64,000 bases of DNA from Luteolibacter pohnpeiensis (GTDB lineage Bacteria; Verrucomicrobiota; Verrucomicrobiia; Verrucomicrobiales; Akkermansiaceae), in contig NZ_JAENIJ010000022.1 of assembly GCF_016595435.1 (NCBI RefSeq), positions 1 to 64,000 on the forward strand. Direction: 5' to 3'. Position numbers and translations under genes: made by a program. Positions 16,028-23,218 of this stretch are shown piece by piece. How positions within the stretch are numbered: position 1 is the stretch's first letter; the number at the start of each line of letters is the position of its first letter. The notes below the pieces were generated by a model. The model saw nothing but the letters and a program-made list of their open reading frames with translations, was not told where the DNA came from and made no database searches.

Positions 16028-17590
16028 TTAAAGGAGTTGGGCGACCCGCAATTTGGCACTGCGCGATCTTGGGTTTGCGGAAATTTCAGCGGCTCCAGGA
16101 GCGATTGCCTTGCGGGAAAGCAGACGAAATTGGAAATCAGGATTTGGGCGTGGCTCAGGCCAGCCGGGTTCATCCAAAAACTCGGTAGAGCGGTGACGCA
16201 AAAAGCGCTTCACCATCCGATCTTCGAGGCTGTGGAACGTGATAATGAGCAATCGTCCGCCTGGTTTGAGCACGGATGGCGCAGCAGCCAAAGCATCGGC
16301 CAGCGATTCCAATTCCTCATTCACCGCCATGCGGATCGCTTGAAAAGCTCGCGTTGCCGGGTGAGTCCTGCCGTGGCGGCCGATGTTTTTTTCGATAAAA
16401 TTGGCCAAATCCAACGTGGTGTCGAATGCCTGTTGCTCGCGTCGCTTGACGATGGCGGCTGCGATACGCCGGGCTTTTGGCTCCTCGCCGAATTCAAAGA
16501 AAATCCGAACCAGATCCTGCTCCGACCAGCCGTTCACCACGTCCGCCGCCGTCCTTGGGCTGGATGGCCCCATGCGCATGTCGAGCGGGCCATCTTTCTG
16601 GAATGAAAACCCACGAGCTGCTGAGTCCAGCTGCCGCGATGAAACTCCGAGATCCAGCAACCAGCCATCGGCTCTTTCACCGTTGCGGATGGCGGGCGTT
16701 TGCAGTGCTTGTGAGAAATTTCCTTCCCACGTCGAAAAGCGATCTCCGAACGGCGCGAGCCGCCGGCTCGCATGCGCAAGCGCTTCAGGATCGCGATCGA
16801 TTCCTAGAACACGAGCGCCTGCTTTCAGAAAAAGCTCGCTGTGGCCGCCACCGCCGAGTGTTCCGTCGATGATGAACTTGTCCGGGCCAGCCTCCATCCA
16901 TTCGACCGTCTCCTGCGGAAAAACCGGCAGATGATAGCCGCCCGGTGCAAGAGGTTGCTCCGAGAAATTTGCAAAATCATCCGGCTGCCGCACCGACAAC
17001 CAGCCAGAAGCGGTGCGGGCAGCCGTCTTTTGATTGGCGGTAGAAAGTGCTGTCCCGAGCACTTCCGGCCGCCCAGCCAAGAAATCTCCCAATGGCCGCA
17101 CCGACAACCAGCCAGAAGCAGCGCGGACCATTGGTCTAAAAAGCGAAAGAGCATCCATCCCGAGAGCGCTCTTCCGCCCAGCCAGAAAATGATCCGAATG
17201 CCCCACCGACAACCAGCCAGGAGCGGTGCGGGCATCCGTTGGATCGACGGTATCCGGCGCCGTCCCTTGCGCCGCGAATCGTCCAGTCATGAAAAGTCCC
17301 GATGGTCGCGCCGACAACCAGCCAGAAGCGGCGCGAACCATCGATTTGATTAGCGAAAGAGCGTCTGTCCCGAGATCACTCTTCCGCCCAGCCAAGAAAA
17401 CCGCCGGACGCCGCGCCGACAACCAGCCAGGAGCGGTGCGGACATCCGTTGGGCATGTTGGGGAAAATCCTGTCCCGAGGATTCTCCCGCTGCCGGAAAA
17501 AATTCCCAACGCCGACGAGCAAGCGAGAGCGGCCGGAGCCGCTGTGGGGCGGACCGCTTGCTTCGACGGGGTTGGTGGGGTGAACAGCAT
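16028..17590 (-). CDS. rsmH: 16S rRNA (cytosine(1402)-N(4))-methyltransferase with a repeat-built N-terminal extension
   Basis: RsmH (MraW) methylates N4 of C1402 in 16S rRNA. The catalytic part begins near residue 217 (GGYHLPVFPQETVEW), has the SAM motif IIDGTLGGGGHS at 240-251, GIDRDPEAL, and LLDLGVSSRQLDSAARGFSF, and is about 305 residues, the usual full length. The first 210 residues are unlike any RsmH I know: five near-repeats of 35-36 residues centred on GWLS at 55, 90, 125, 160 and 196, with FLAGR and LG(T/M) following. These are encoded by the structured DNA repeats listed separately. The ATG at 17590 lies 35 nt after the mraZ stop and the frame is unbroken, so a fused extension is possible. 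Alternatively translation starts near residue 198-200 (TTG or GTG just before RQPDDF) and the repeats are an untranslated leader. The start is uncertain; the enzyme call is firm. Confidence 0.88.
   Translation of the reverse strand: MLFTPPTPSKQAVRPTAAPAALACSSALGIFSGSGRILGTGFSPTCPTDVRTAPGWLSARRPAVFLAGRKSDLGTDALSLIKSMVRAASGWLSARPSGLFMTGRFAAQGTAPDTVDPTDARTAPGWLSVGHSDHFLAGRKSALGMDALSLFRPMVRAASGWLSVRPLGDFLAGRPEVLGTALSTANQKTAARTASGWLSVRQPDDFANFSEQPLAPGGYHLPVFPQETVEWMEAGPDKFIIDGTLGGGGHSELFLKAGARVLGIDRDPEALAHASRRLAPFGDRFSTWEGNFSQALQTPAIRNGERADGWLLDLGVSSRQLDSAARGFSFQKDGPLDMRMGPSSPRTAADVVNGWSEQDLVRIFFEFGEEPKARRIAAAIVKRREQQAFDTTLDLANFIEKNIGRHGRTHPATRAFQAIRMAVNEELESLADALAAAPSVLKPGGRLLIITFHSLEDRMVKRFLRHRSTEFLDEPGWPEPRPNPDFQFRLLSRKAIAPGAAEISANPRSRSAKLRVAQLL
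16982..17488 (-). repeat. Five-copy array of a 105-108 nt two-hairpin repeat upstream of the rsmH catalytic region
   Basis: Copies are anchored by the plus-strand motif GACAACCAGCCAG at 16995, 17103, 17208, 17313 and 17418, so the period is 108, 105, 105 and 105 nt, always a multiple of three. Hairpin A of each copy has a conserved 15-nt loop (ACAACCAGCCAGRAG on the plus strand) with an inner stem of about 6 bp, a one-nucleotide bulge and an outer stem of 6-8 bp whose sequence differs between copies. Hairpin B lies about 40 nt further on (17043-17066, 17143-17177, 17241-17284, 17353-17387, 17461-17488), with the plus-strand loop GTCCCG best kept in the first and last copies and stems that again vary with pairing preserved. 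Most wobble pairs form only on the minus-strand RNA, which is the mraZ-rsmH sense transcript. No spacers are present, so it is not a CRISPR array. No other copy was noticed in the window. Confidence 0.85.
17515..17566 (-). other. Nested GC-rich stem-loop just inside the rsmH open frame
   Basis: Outer arms AGCAAGCG (17518-17525) and CGCTTGCT (17555-17562) pair over 8 bp. Inside, AGCGGC (17528-17533) and GCCGCT (17538-17543) form a second stem with a 4-nt loop. On the sense RNA the structure lies about 25-75 nt after the ATG at 17590 and about 25 nt before repeat hairpin B of copy five. It could slow ribosomes or belong to the same structured leader. It lacks a U-run on the minus strand, so it is not a standard terminator. 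Confidence 0.5.
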
Positions 17591-17625
17591 GTTGCTGTTG
17601 GGTGTGTTGTTTGGTGAAAATGAAA

Positions 17626-18081
17626 TCAGTCGTAGGTTCCAAGATCGTCTTCTTCGGCTTCGCCGAATTCGATCTCCATGGCTTTCTGGTAGTAGGCTTC
17701 GTTCCAGAGCTCGAAGTAGGAATTGCGGCCCAGCAGGACCACAGAACCTTCCGGCTTCAGATGCGCGCTTTCGCTCAAATCTTTGGGAACCAGTAGCTTC
17801 CCCTGCTCATTGACGATTACCTCGCGGCAGCGCCCCGCAAGACGCCCCAGCCTTCTGGTTTTGTCCGCGGTGGTCAGTTCCGCTTCCTGAATGTCTCGAA
17901 CCCGGCGCTCATAGTCCGCACGTGGCAAGACCTTCACCACCGGCATGTCGTGACTCTTGGCCAACATCAAAATCAAGGACTCCCCTACAGGAGGCCGATA
18001 CCCACTCGGAATGGAGGTCCGATATTTCGGATCCATTTTGTGGATATGAAAACCCAGGAAAGTCTGACCGGTATCAATCAA
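17626..18081 (-). CDS. mraZ: Division/cell-wall cluster transcriptional repressor MraZ
   Basis: AbrB/SpoVT-fold protein that in other bacteria represses its own dcw operon. Two half-repeats are visible: FHIHKMDPKYRTSIPSGYRP and, later, VNEQGKLLVPKDL. The first half lacks the usual Gly-Arg after the Asp-x-Lys (DPKYR instead of DPKGR), so it is somewhat diverged. The ending is acidic (GEAEEDDLGTYD). There is no ATG at the expected place: a TTG at 18081 gives 151 residues, close to the family norm; a GTG at 18120 or TTG at 18123 would add about 14 residues, and an internal ATG at 18036 would remove the conserved FxG lead-in. It is the first gene of the dcw cluster, followed by the repeat array and rsmH. 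Confidence 0.85.
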   Translation of the reverse strand: MIDTGQTFLGFHIHKMDPKYRTSIPSGYRPPVGESLILMLAKSHDMPVVKVLPRADYERRVRDIQEAELTTADKTRRLGRLAGRCREVIVNEQGKLLVPKDLSESAHLKPEGSVVLLGRNSYFELWNEAYYQKAMEIEFGEAEEDDLGTYD

Positions 18082-18458
18082 GAGGAAAACTACAGTGCGC
18101 CGAAGTTCTCTCAAATACACCAAAACTCACCAATGGCGTCAATTCCAAACTAAATGCCGGATCGTAAAATTTTAGATCGCTTATTTTTAACAACTTACAG
18201 GATAAATGCGAATGGGTTAATCATCAAGTTTTCCAAAATTTTTTAACCCCAACTGAAGTTTTTAAACAAAATTGCGCTCTCAAGCAATGTAAGTAATATC
18301 GGGGATTCGATCAATCTCAATGGCATTCAGCAAGCCAAGTGTACTGAAAAACTCTCAAAACCACCTTCCGAGGCACCTCAATGGAGAAAACCGAAAAAAG
18401 GGTGAACTTGTGGCGTTTTTGCTCGCGAATCGCCATCCCCTCTTCGGAAATCAACATC
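18082..18458. promoter_or_regulatory. AT-rich divergent region between mraZ and a small plus-strand gene
   Basis: This 377-nt stretch holds no convincing gene and is much richer in A+T than its surroundings. For mraZ, the minus strand offers TTGATG (18227-18222), a 17-nt spacer and TATCCT (18204-18199) as one of several weak promoter candidates. Two copies of TTGGTG, ten nucleotides apart (minus strand, 18133-18128 and 18123-18118), resemble the spacing of MraZ operator boxes, which are direct repeats of 10-nt period, but the core is TTGGTG rather than TGGGN. For the plus-strand gene no clear promoter was seen. All sites are tentative. Confidence 0.35.
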
Positions 18459-18758
18459 ATGAACGCCGCCGAACTCGCTCAATCCGCCGCAAATGATGCC
18501 ACACCACCACCGGGCATCAGCCCAGCGTTGCGCGCCTTATGGTTGGCAAGAGCTGGAAATTGGGAGGCCGCCCATGATCTTTGCCAAGACATTCCCGGGA
18601 AAACCGGCAGCTGGATTCACGCATGGCTGCACCGGGAAGAGGGCGACCAGTTCAATGCCGAATACTGGTATGGCCGCGCAGGAAAGCCCGTTCCTCCGCG
18701 CACCATGCCGTTGGCAGAAGAATGGATGAAAATCGCCGACGCCCTCTCCGGGGATTGA
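18459..18758 (+). CDS. Small conserved hypothetical protein
   Basis: A 99-residue soluble protein without signal peptide or membrane segment. It contains the TPR-like stretch SPALRALWLARAGNWEAAHD at about 23-42, then WIHAWLHREEGD and NAEYWYGRAGKPVP. I have the impression that short proteins with this Trp-rich pattern (WxHAxLHRxEGD...YWYxRAG) recur as uncharacterised proteins in several phyla, but no function is known to me. The ATG at 18459 was chosen over an upstream in-frame ATG at 18381 because the conserved part begins only after it. It converges on the M42 peptidase gene with an 8-nt gap. Confidence 0.7.
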   Translation: MNAAELAQSAANDATPPPGISPALRALWLARAGNWEAAHDLCQDIPGKTGSWIHAWLHREEGDQFNAEYWYGRAGKPVPPRTMPLAEEWMKIADALSGD

Positions 18759-18766
18759 GCTCTGAC

Positions 18767-19846
18767 TCACAAATACCGGGTCAGCTCATCCACCGTGGTC
18801 TGATCCAGCTTTTTGGCCAAGGCCACGGCCAAATTGACCATGCACTCGTAGTCTTTGAGATCGATGATGGCGTTGTGAGAATGAATGTATCGCGCTGGTA
18901 CACCGAGCACAATGCTTGGAACCCCTTCATTGGCCAGATGGAATGAACCCGCGTCTGTTCCTCCGGCACGGCGCATGGCGATCTGATGACTGATTCCTTC
19001 TTTCCGTGCGGTATCGATGGCAAGATGTGCCAAGCGCGGGTTCATGATGGCGCTGGGGTCAAACATCCGAATCTGGACACCGCCCCCCAAGCGGCCTTGG
19101 GAATCCGCATGGGACATCCCAGGCGTATCATCCGCCGGCGGCCCTTCGAGCACGATCGCGACGTCCGGTTTGATGTAATTCGCGGCCGTTTTGGCACCAC
19201 GCAGACCCACTTCCTCCTGCACCGTCCCACCAAAAATCAACCGGTTCGGATAGGTCGATTGAGTGAGAATTTGTCCCGCCTGAATCGCCCCGGCCATGCC
19301 AACTCGATTGTCGAACGCCTTGGCCATGAACCAGTCCTTTTGCTTCATCGGTGTGAATGGCGACCATGGTGCGATTGGATCTCCCAGTGAAACCCCAAAA
19401 ACCTCCTGCGCCTCGCGCCGTGATGTTGCACCGATGTCGATGAAAAGCTGATCGATGGTCATGACCTGACTACGCTGGGCCGCTGTCAGTTGATGCGGTG
19501 GCTTTGAGGCGACCACACCGTGGATTTTTTCACCACTCCGCGTCAGAACCTCCACGCGCTGGGCCAATAAATTGTGTTCCCACCAACCACCAACAGCCAC
19601 GAAGGAAATGAACCCATCGAGCGTGATCGATTGCACCATGAATCCCACTTCATCCATGTGACCGGCGATCAATACGCGCGGCCCTGGAGCGTCCGTCTCG
19701 CAAAAGACCGAGCCGTTTTTGTCCGTGGAAAGATTTCCGCAGCCTTCCATCTCATCCACAAAAATTGCCCGGACTTCATCCTCGTGACCGGAAACCGAGT
19801 GGGCTTCCGTCAATTCCTGTAAAAGAGAAACGGCCTTCTGACGCAT
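18767..19846 (-). CDS. M42 family metallopeptidase (glutamyl aminopeptidase/YsdC-like)
   Basis: Cytoplasmic di-metal aminopeptidase of the family that forms tetrahedral dodecamers and trims small peptides. Metal-binding and catalytic residues are in place: H63 and D65 in AGHMDEVG, D179 in AFDNRVG, E211-E212 in QEEVGLRGA, E234 in VLEGPPADD and a late His in YIHSHNAI. The PDZ-like insertion typical of the family lies at about 70-165. Length 359 is normal. Peptidase T and endoglucanase-M annotations occur for relatives; an aminopeptidase role is the safer inference. It seems to be a single gene, convergent with the small gene on its downstream side. Confidence 0.9.
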   Translation of the reverse strand: MRQKAVSLLQELTEAHSVSGHEDEVRAIFVDEMEGCGNLSTDKNGSVFCETDAPGPRVLIAGHMDEVGFMVQSITLDGFISFVAVGGWWEHNLLAQRVEVLTRSGEKIHGVVASKPPHQLTAAQRSQVMTIDQLFIDIGATSRREAQEVFGVSLGDPIAPWSPFTPMKQKDWFMAKAFDNRVGMAGAIQAGQILTQSTYPNRLIFGGTVQEEVGLRGAKTAANYIKPDVAIVLEGPPADDTPGMSHADSQGRLGGGVQIRMFDPSAIMNPRLAHLAIDTARKEGISHQIAMRRAGGTDAGSFHLANEGVPSIVLGVPARYIHSHNAIIDLKDYECMVNLAVALAKKLDQTTVDELTRYL

Positions 19847-19894
19847 GGCGAAATCTCACTTCAGAGCCAGCCCCGTACCAAGCCTCAATTTTGC

Positions 19895-21364
19895 TCAATG
19901 AGCGGGTTCAGGCGCTTCTGGATCATCGGAACGATCAAACAGTTTCTCCATGCGATCCAGATAATTGGAGATTTCGTCATCGCGAGTTTTCGGCTTCGAT
20001 TTCAGCCGCTCCTTCAATTTCAGATAGTCATCAAATTCACCACTGGTCTCGCGCGCTCTGGTGATTTCGAACCAATCCAGAACATCCCTTCCGCGATCAG
20101 CCCGGGTGGACATCACGCTGCGATGCTCCTGCAGTTCCTGGATTTTTGCCGCAAGACCGTTGGAATCACCGTGCGATATCGAGCTCAGCACGGATTGGTA
20201 TTCTTGAAGCAAAGGGCGGTAAGAGGGAAAGCAGCGATAACTCAATCGCAACAGGGCATCTTCCGCGATTTTTACCGCGTCGGCCCGCTCGCCAGCATCC
20301 AACTTGATCACTTCCTCCCAAGAACCTAGCGGCACATCTTTGGATTCGCCATCCTTGTTGCGGAAACGAAGCCGCAAAATGTCCTCCAGCCCTTTTTCCG
20401 TATCCTGAATCGTCAGGATGTCCGTTAAGGGAGGTGTTCCATTCATCGCAAGCTGGAGCATCCACCACTTGGCCATGCTGGTTTCGGACAAATTCAGTTC
20501 CGGGAAATACTTTCTCAACAAGTAGGGCATTTCTCCTTGGTAAGAGGCAGCTTCACCGAGGAAGTCATGAAAGCCTTCTTTTCCCTTCGGCTGCTCTAAC
20601 AACGCCAGCACCAATGCCCCCGATGAAACCTGGAACGCCGCACGGGTGGCAGCATCCAGATTCGCCCAGTCTTCCTGTTTCACCGCAAAAAGACCATCGA
20701 GCTTGAAAAGCCCACCCCGCTTGAACAAGGCATCATACAAACGTCGATCGCTCTCGCCATTTTTCCAAGAGATGGCTTCGGTCATTCCCGCAACAAGCCA
20801 AGCAGGAACTAACAACGGAGTTGTCGAAGCAGTCGGCCGATCCCGTAGCGCCCGTTCGTAAATCAGCGACTCAAGCACGCCGCGATTCAACAGATCCTTC
20901 TGAAGCCCCCTGCCCATGTGCATGAACAAGTTCAACCGGTAGCCAGCTTCATTGAAGGTGCTCTGCACCGCCAACGATCGCCGTGGAAGCGGATCGCCCT
21001 GTTTGCCGACCAAAGTGATCACGATCGGGATCACTGGGGCTTTCGCATCCGGCTGCGGCTGGTCGTCTTGTTGTTCGGTTTCCCCTAGCAGTTTTAAAAA
21101 ATCCGCCTTCGTTTGCTCAGCCAAAATCGCGACCATTCCGCGTTGCGTACCATCTCCCCCGAGCACCTCAAACTGATGCGAGCTGCTGATCACCTTCTCC
21201 ACTTGAGGACCGATTTGCGGCGGCTCAACAATCGGAAGATCGACGGGCGGCAATTCTGCGGGTGCCTGCTCCAGCGGTGGAGCCTCCACCTCGGGTTGCG
21301 AATCCTGAGCAAAGCACCAACTGGTGGTGATCAGCGCGGAGATGATCAGGCTTTTCGCTTTCAT
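19895..21364 (-). CDS. Secreted protein of unknown function, possibly a degenerate gluzincin-like peptidase
   Basis: A signal peptide (MKAKSLIISALITTSWCFAQ) precedes a Pro/Glu-rich linker (about 24-55) and a folded region of some 400 residues. Part of it, LLVPAWLVAGMTEAI at about 193-207, recalls the PxWLxEGxAxx segment that follows the HExxH helix in MA-clan peptidases such as DUF1570 proteins. The helix before it reads LESLIYERAL, without the His residues, so if related it is catalytically dead. The C-terminal 150 residues are charged and helical. It is followed 11 nt later... in transcript order it lies downstream of the unknown membrane protein at 21375-22043, with a 10-nt gap, so the two are probably co-expressed. 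The family link is an inference. Confidence 0.65.
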   Translation of the reverse strand: MKAKSLIISALITTSWCFAQDSQPEVEAPPLEQAPAELPPVDLPIVEPPQIGPQVEKVISSSHQFEVLGGDGTQRGMVAILAEQTKADFLKLLGETEQQDDQPQPDAKAPVIPIVITLVGKQGDPLPRRSLAVQSTFNEAGYRLNLFMHMGRGLQKDLLNRGVLESLIYERALRDRPTASTTPLLVPAWLVAGMTEAISWKNGESDRRLYDALFKRGGLFKLDGLFAVKQEDWANLDAATRAAFQVSSGALVLALLEQPKGKEGFHDFLGEAASYQGEMPYLLRKYFPELNLSETSMAKWWMLQLAMNGTPPLTDILTIQDTEKGLEDILRLRFRNKDGESKDVPLGSWEEVIKLDAGERADAVKIAEDALLRLSYRCFPSYRPLLQEYQSVLSSISHGDSNGLAAKIQELQEHRSVMSTRADRGRDVLDWFEITRARETSGEFDDYLKLKERLKSKPKTRDDEISNYLDRMEKLFDRSDDPEAPEPAH

Positions 21365-21374
21365 GAAGAGTAGC

Positions 21375-22043
21375 TTAGAACGGCGAAGGCTGCCCCAAGC
21401 CCATTTGATCCGGCAACCTAGGCTGCAGAATCAAGCGATCTCCATCAATCTTGAGCACCGCCATTTTCCTGGCGATTTCGATTTCCGGTTCCAGCGCTTT
21501 TGCCAGATTGCGATAGGATGGGAGCACCAGCAGCAGAAATCCTTGCGGCACCACCAGCTTTCCGAATCTGCCGCCACTCAAGGGCTTGGGGAGTCCGCTG
21601 AAGTATCTGCCACCTTCGAATTGGAGTTCTCCCGATTCCTCGTTCAATTTCAAAAACATCGATACCGTGAACGGCTTTCCGAAAACGGTTCGCTCCGTGA
21701 TCACCTCGGCACGGCCATCCTCCATTCGGATCCACACGCCTTTCAGTTTAACCATGCCGGAGAACCAACCACCCTGCTTCATATCAAGGGATTGGTAAAT
21801 CCAGGCATTTAGCTGCTCCTCATTCAGTGGCAGCGGATAGCCGCGATTCAATGAGTTCTGCAATACCGCACGCATGTCGCGCTGCTGCACCTTGTCGATG
21901 CCGACATAACCGCCGATGTCCGTCAGATCCTGCGGCTGAGCAACAAAATAGAGCGCGACGACCAGTCCCACCGTGCAAACGAGCAGCGCCAGCGATACCA
22001 GCGTGCCGAAACAGCCCTTCTTCTTTGGTTCGTCTTCGCTCAT
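21375..22043 (-). CDS. Hypothetical membrane-anchored protein
   Basis: A 222-residue protein starting MSEDEPKKKGCFGTL, with one membrane helix at about 13-35 (LVSLALLVCTVGLVVALYFV) and a periplasmic part of about 185 residues. The periplasmic part contains LPLNEEQLNAWIYQSL and alternating hydrophobic strands (VWIRMEDGRAEVITERTVFG, FTVSMFLKLNEE), suggesting a beta-rich lipid- or ligand-binding fold. No family is recognised. An open frame continues upstream to 22148 but would overlap the zinc-ribbon gene, so the ATG at 22043 is preferred. It probably forms an operon with the FmdB-like gene upstream and the secreted protein downstream. Confidence 0.65.
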   Translation of the reverse strand: MSEDEPKKKGCFGTLVSLALLVCTVGLVVALYFVAQPQDLTDIGGYVGIDKVQQRDMRAVLQNSLNRGYPLPLNEEQLNAWIYQSLDMKQGGWFSGMVKLKGVWIRMEDGRAEVITERTVFGKPFTVSMFLKLNEESGELQFEGGRYFSGLPKPLSGGRFGKLVVPQGFLLLVLPSYRNLAKALEPEIEIARKMAVLKIDGDRLILQPRLPDQMGLGQPSPF

Positions 22044-22086
22044 GGGTGGCGTTCTAACATGCGAGTCGTTTTCTGGCAAAAAGAAC

Positions 22087-22362
22087 TCATTCAGCGGATT
22101 TAGGTCCAGCGCTGTCGGACTTTTTCTCAGATTTGCCACTTCCGCCATCGGCCTTAGCGCCAGCTTGGTAGGAGGATGACCGATAGTCGGTCTGATAAAA
22201 TCCAGTCCCCTTGAAAATCAACCCGCCGCCTGTCCCCAGAAGACGCTTCACTTGACCGCCGCATCCTGGCTCCGGGCAGTCAGTCAGTTTGGCATCATTC
22301 ATACTTTGGAAAACCTCAAAACGTTTTCCGCACTTTTGACATTCGTAGTCGTAGTTGGGCAT
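22087..22362 (-). CDS. FmdB family zinc-ribbon protein
   Basis: Small putative regulatory protein. The N-terminus MPNYDYECQKCGKRFEVFQS and the pair CPEPGCGG give the family's four-cysteine zinc ribbon (CxxC...CxxxxC). It is followed by a Gly-rich KRLLGTGGGLIFKGTGFYQTDY motif typical of FmdB-like proteins and a low-complexity, Lys/Ser-rich tail to residue 91. Relatives were first noted near formamidase and amide-transport genes; the molecular role is unsettled. It is the first gene of a three-gene minus-strand group and is divergent from the L,D-transpeptidase gene. Confidence 0.85.
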   Translation of the reverse strand: MPNYDYECQKCGKRFEVFQSMNDAKLTDCPEPGCGGQVKRLLGTGGGLIFKGTGFYQTDYRSSSYQAGAKADGGSGKSEKKSDSAGPKSAE

Positions 22363-22600
22363 ACAGTCTAGCTCCCGTTACCAAAGTCCAAAGCTGGGCG
22401 CAACCCCATCGGCGGGAATATTTCGCTCTGATTCCGGGGTTCCGTTGATTTCCCGATGAAATACCTGGCAAAAGCACTATCTTGCCGCCCCTTCGCTTAG
22501 GACCCGAGGAATAACCCCGTGGTCTAATGCGTCTCACTTGCACAAATGGGTGATCTGTTCACTTGACCTCATCGCCCATCCAATCAAACCTCCCATGTTC

Positions 22601-23218
22601 ATGAAATTCATTTCCCCGCTTGCCCCAATCATCGCACTGAGCGCTCCCGGGCTTTTGCTAACCTCATGCTTTTCCAACCCTGGCTCGGATTATCTGGCAG
22701 GCATTGGCGGTCCGGTGCAGCGCCAGACTTCCGGCGAATATCACAAGCCACCTGCCATTCCGGATGATGTCTCGTATTGGGACGGCGACGGCGTGCAAGG
22801 CTCTCCGTTGGTGAAAATCAACCGCGCCCAACAAAAGGCCTTTTTCTACAAAGGCGGAGTACTTGTCGGCGTATCCCGCATTTCCTCAGGAGATGAAGAT
22901 CATGGCACCCCACCGGGGACTTATAAAATCACGGAAAAAGACAAAGATCACGGTTCTTCGGTTTATGGCGTTTTCAAAGACGCGGCGGGTCACACGATTG
23001 ATGACGATGTCGACATTCGCGTGAAGCCGGTTCCACCTGGTGCCCACTTTGTTAAAGCACCGATGCCGAATTTCATGCGCTTCAACGGTGGTGTTGGCAT
23101 GCACACCGGTTACCTGCCCGGCTACGCGGCATCCCACGGATGCGTCCGCATGCCGAATCACATGGCGGAGAAATTCTTTGAAAACACGCAGGTCGGCACC
23201 CCTGTGATCGTCGAATGA
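22601..23218 (+). CDS. L,D-transpeptidase (YkuD domain) lipoprotein
   Basis: Envelope enzyme that makes 3-3 peptidoglycan cross-links or attaches proteins to the stem peptide. The N-terminus is a lipoprotein signal with lipobox LTSC at 20-23 (counting from the ATG at 22601). The YkuD domain follows from about 65: KINRAQQKAFFYKGG, GTPPGTYKI, and the catalytic block MHTGYLP...SHGCVRMP with Cys about 181. An ATG at 22595 is an equal alternative. The stop overlaps the next gene's ATG (ATGA, 23215-23218), so the rhodanese is translationally coupled. Whether the lipoprotein stays at the inner or goes to the outer membrane cannot be told. Confidence 0.88.
   Translation: MKFISPLAPIIALSAPGLLLTSCFSNPGSDYLAGIGGPVQRQTSGEYHKPPAIPDDVSYWDGDGVQGSPLVKINRAQQKAFFYKGGVLVGVSRISSGDEDHGTPPGTYKITEKDKDHGSSVYGVFKDAAGHTIDDDVDIRVKPVPPGAHFVKAPMPNFMRFNGGVGMHTGYLPGYAASHGCVRMPNHMAEKFFENTQVGTPVIVE

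Noticed and set aside
16982-17488. CRISPR array
   Set aside because: The repeat units are contiguous with similar internal sequence, have no unique spacers, and no cas gene is present.
16841-17813. Plus-strand open frames of 170 and 195 codons over the repeats
   Set aside because: They run antisense to mraZ-rsmH and arise from the same GC-rich, stop-poor repeats; no start context or homology supports them.
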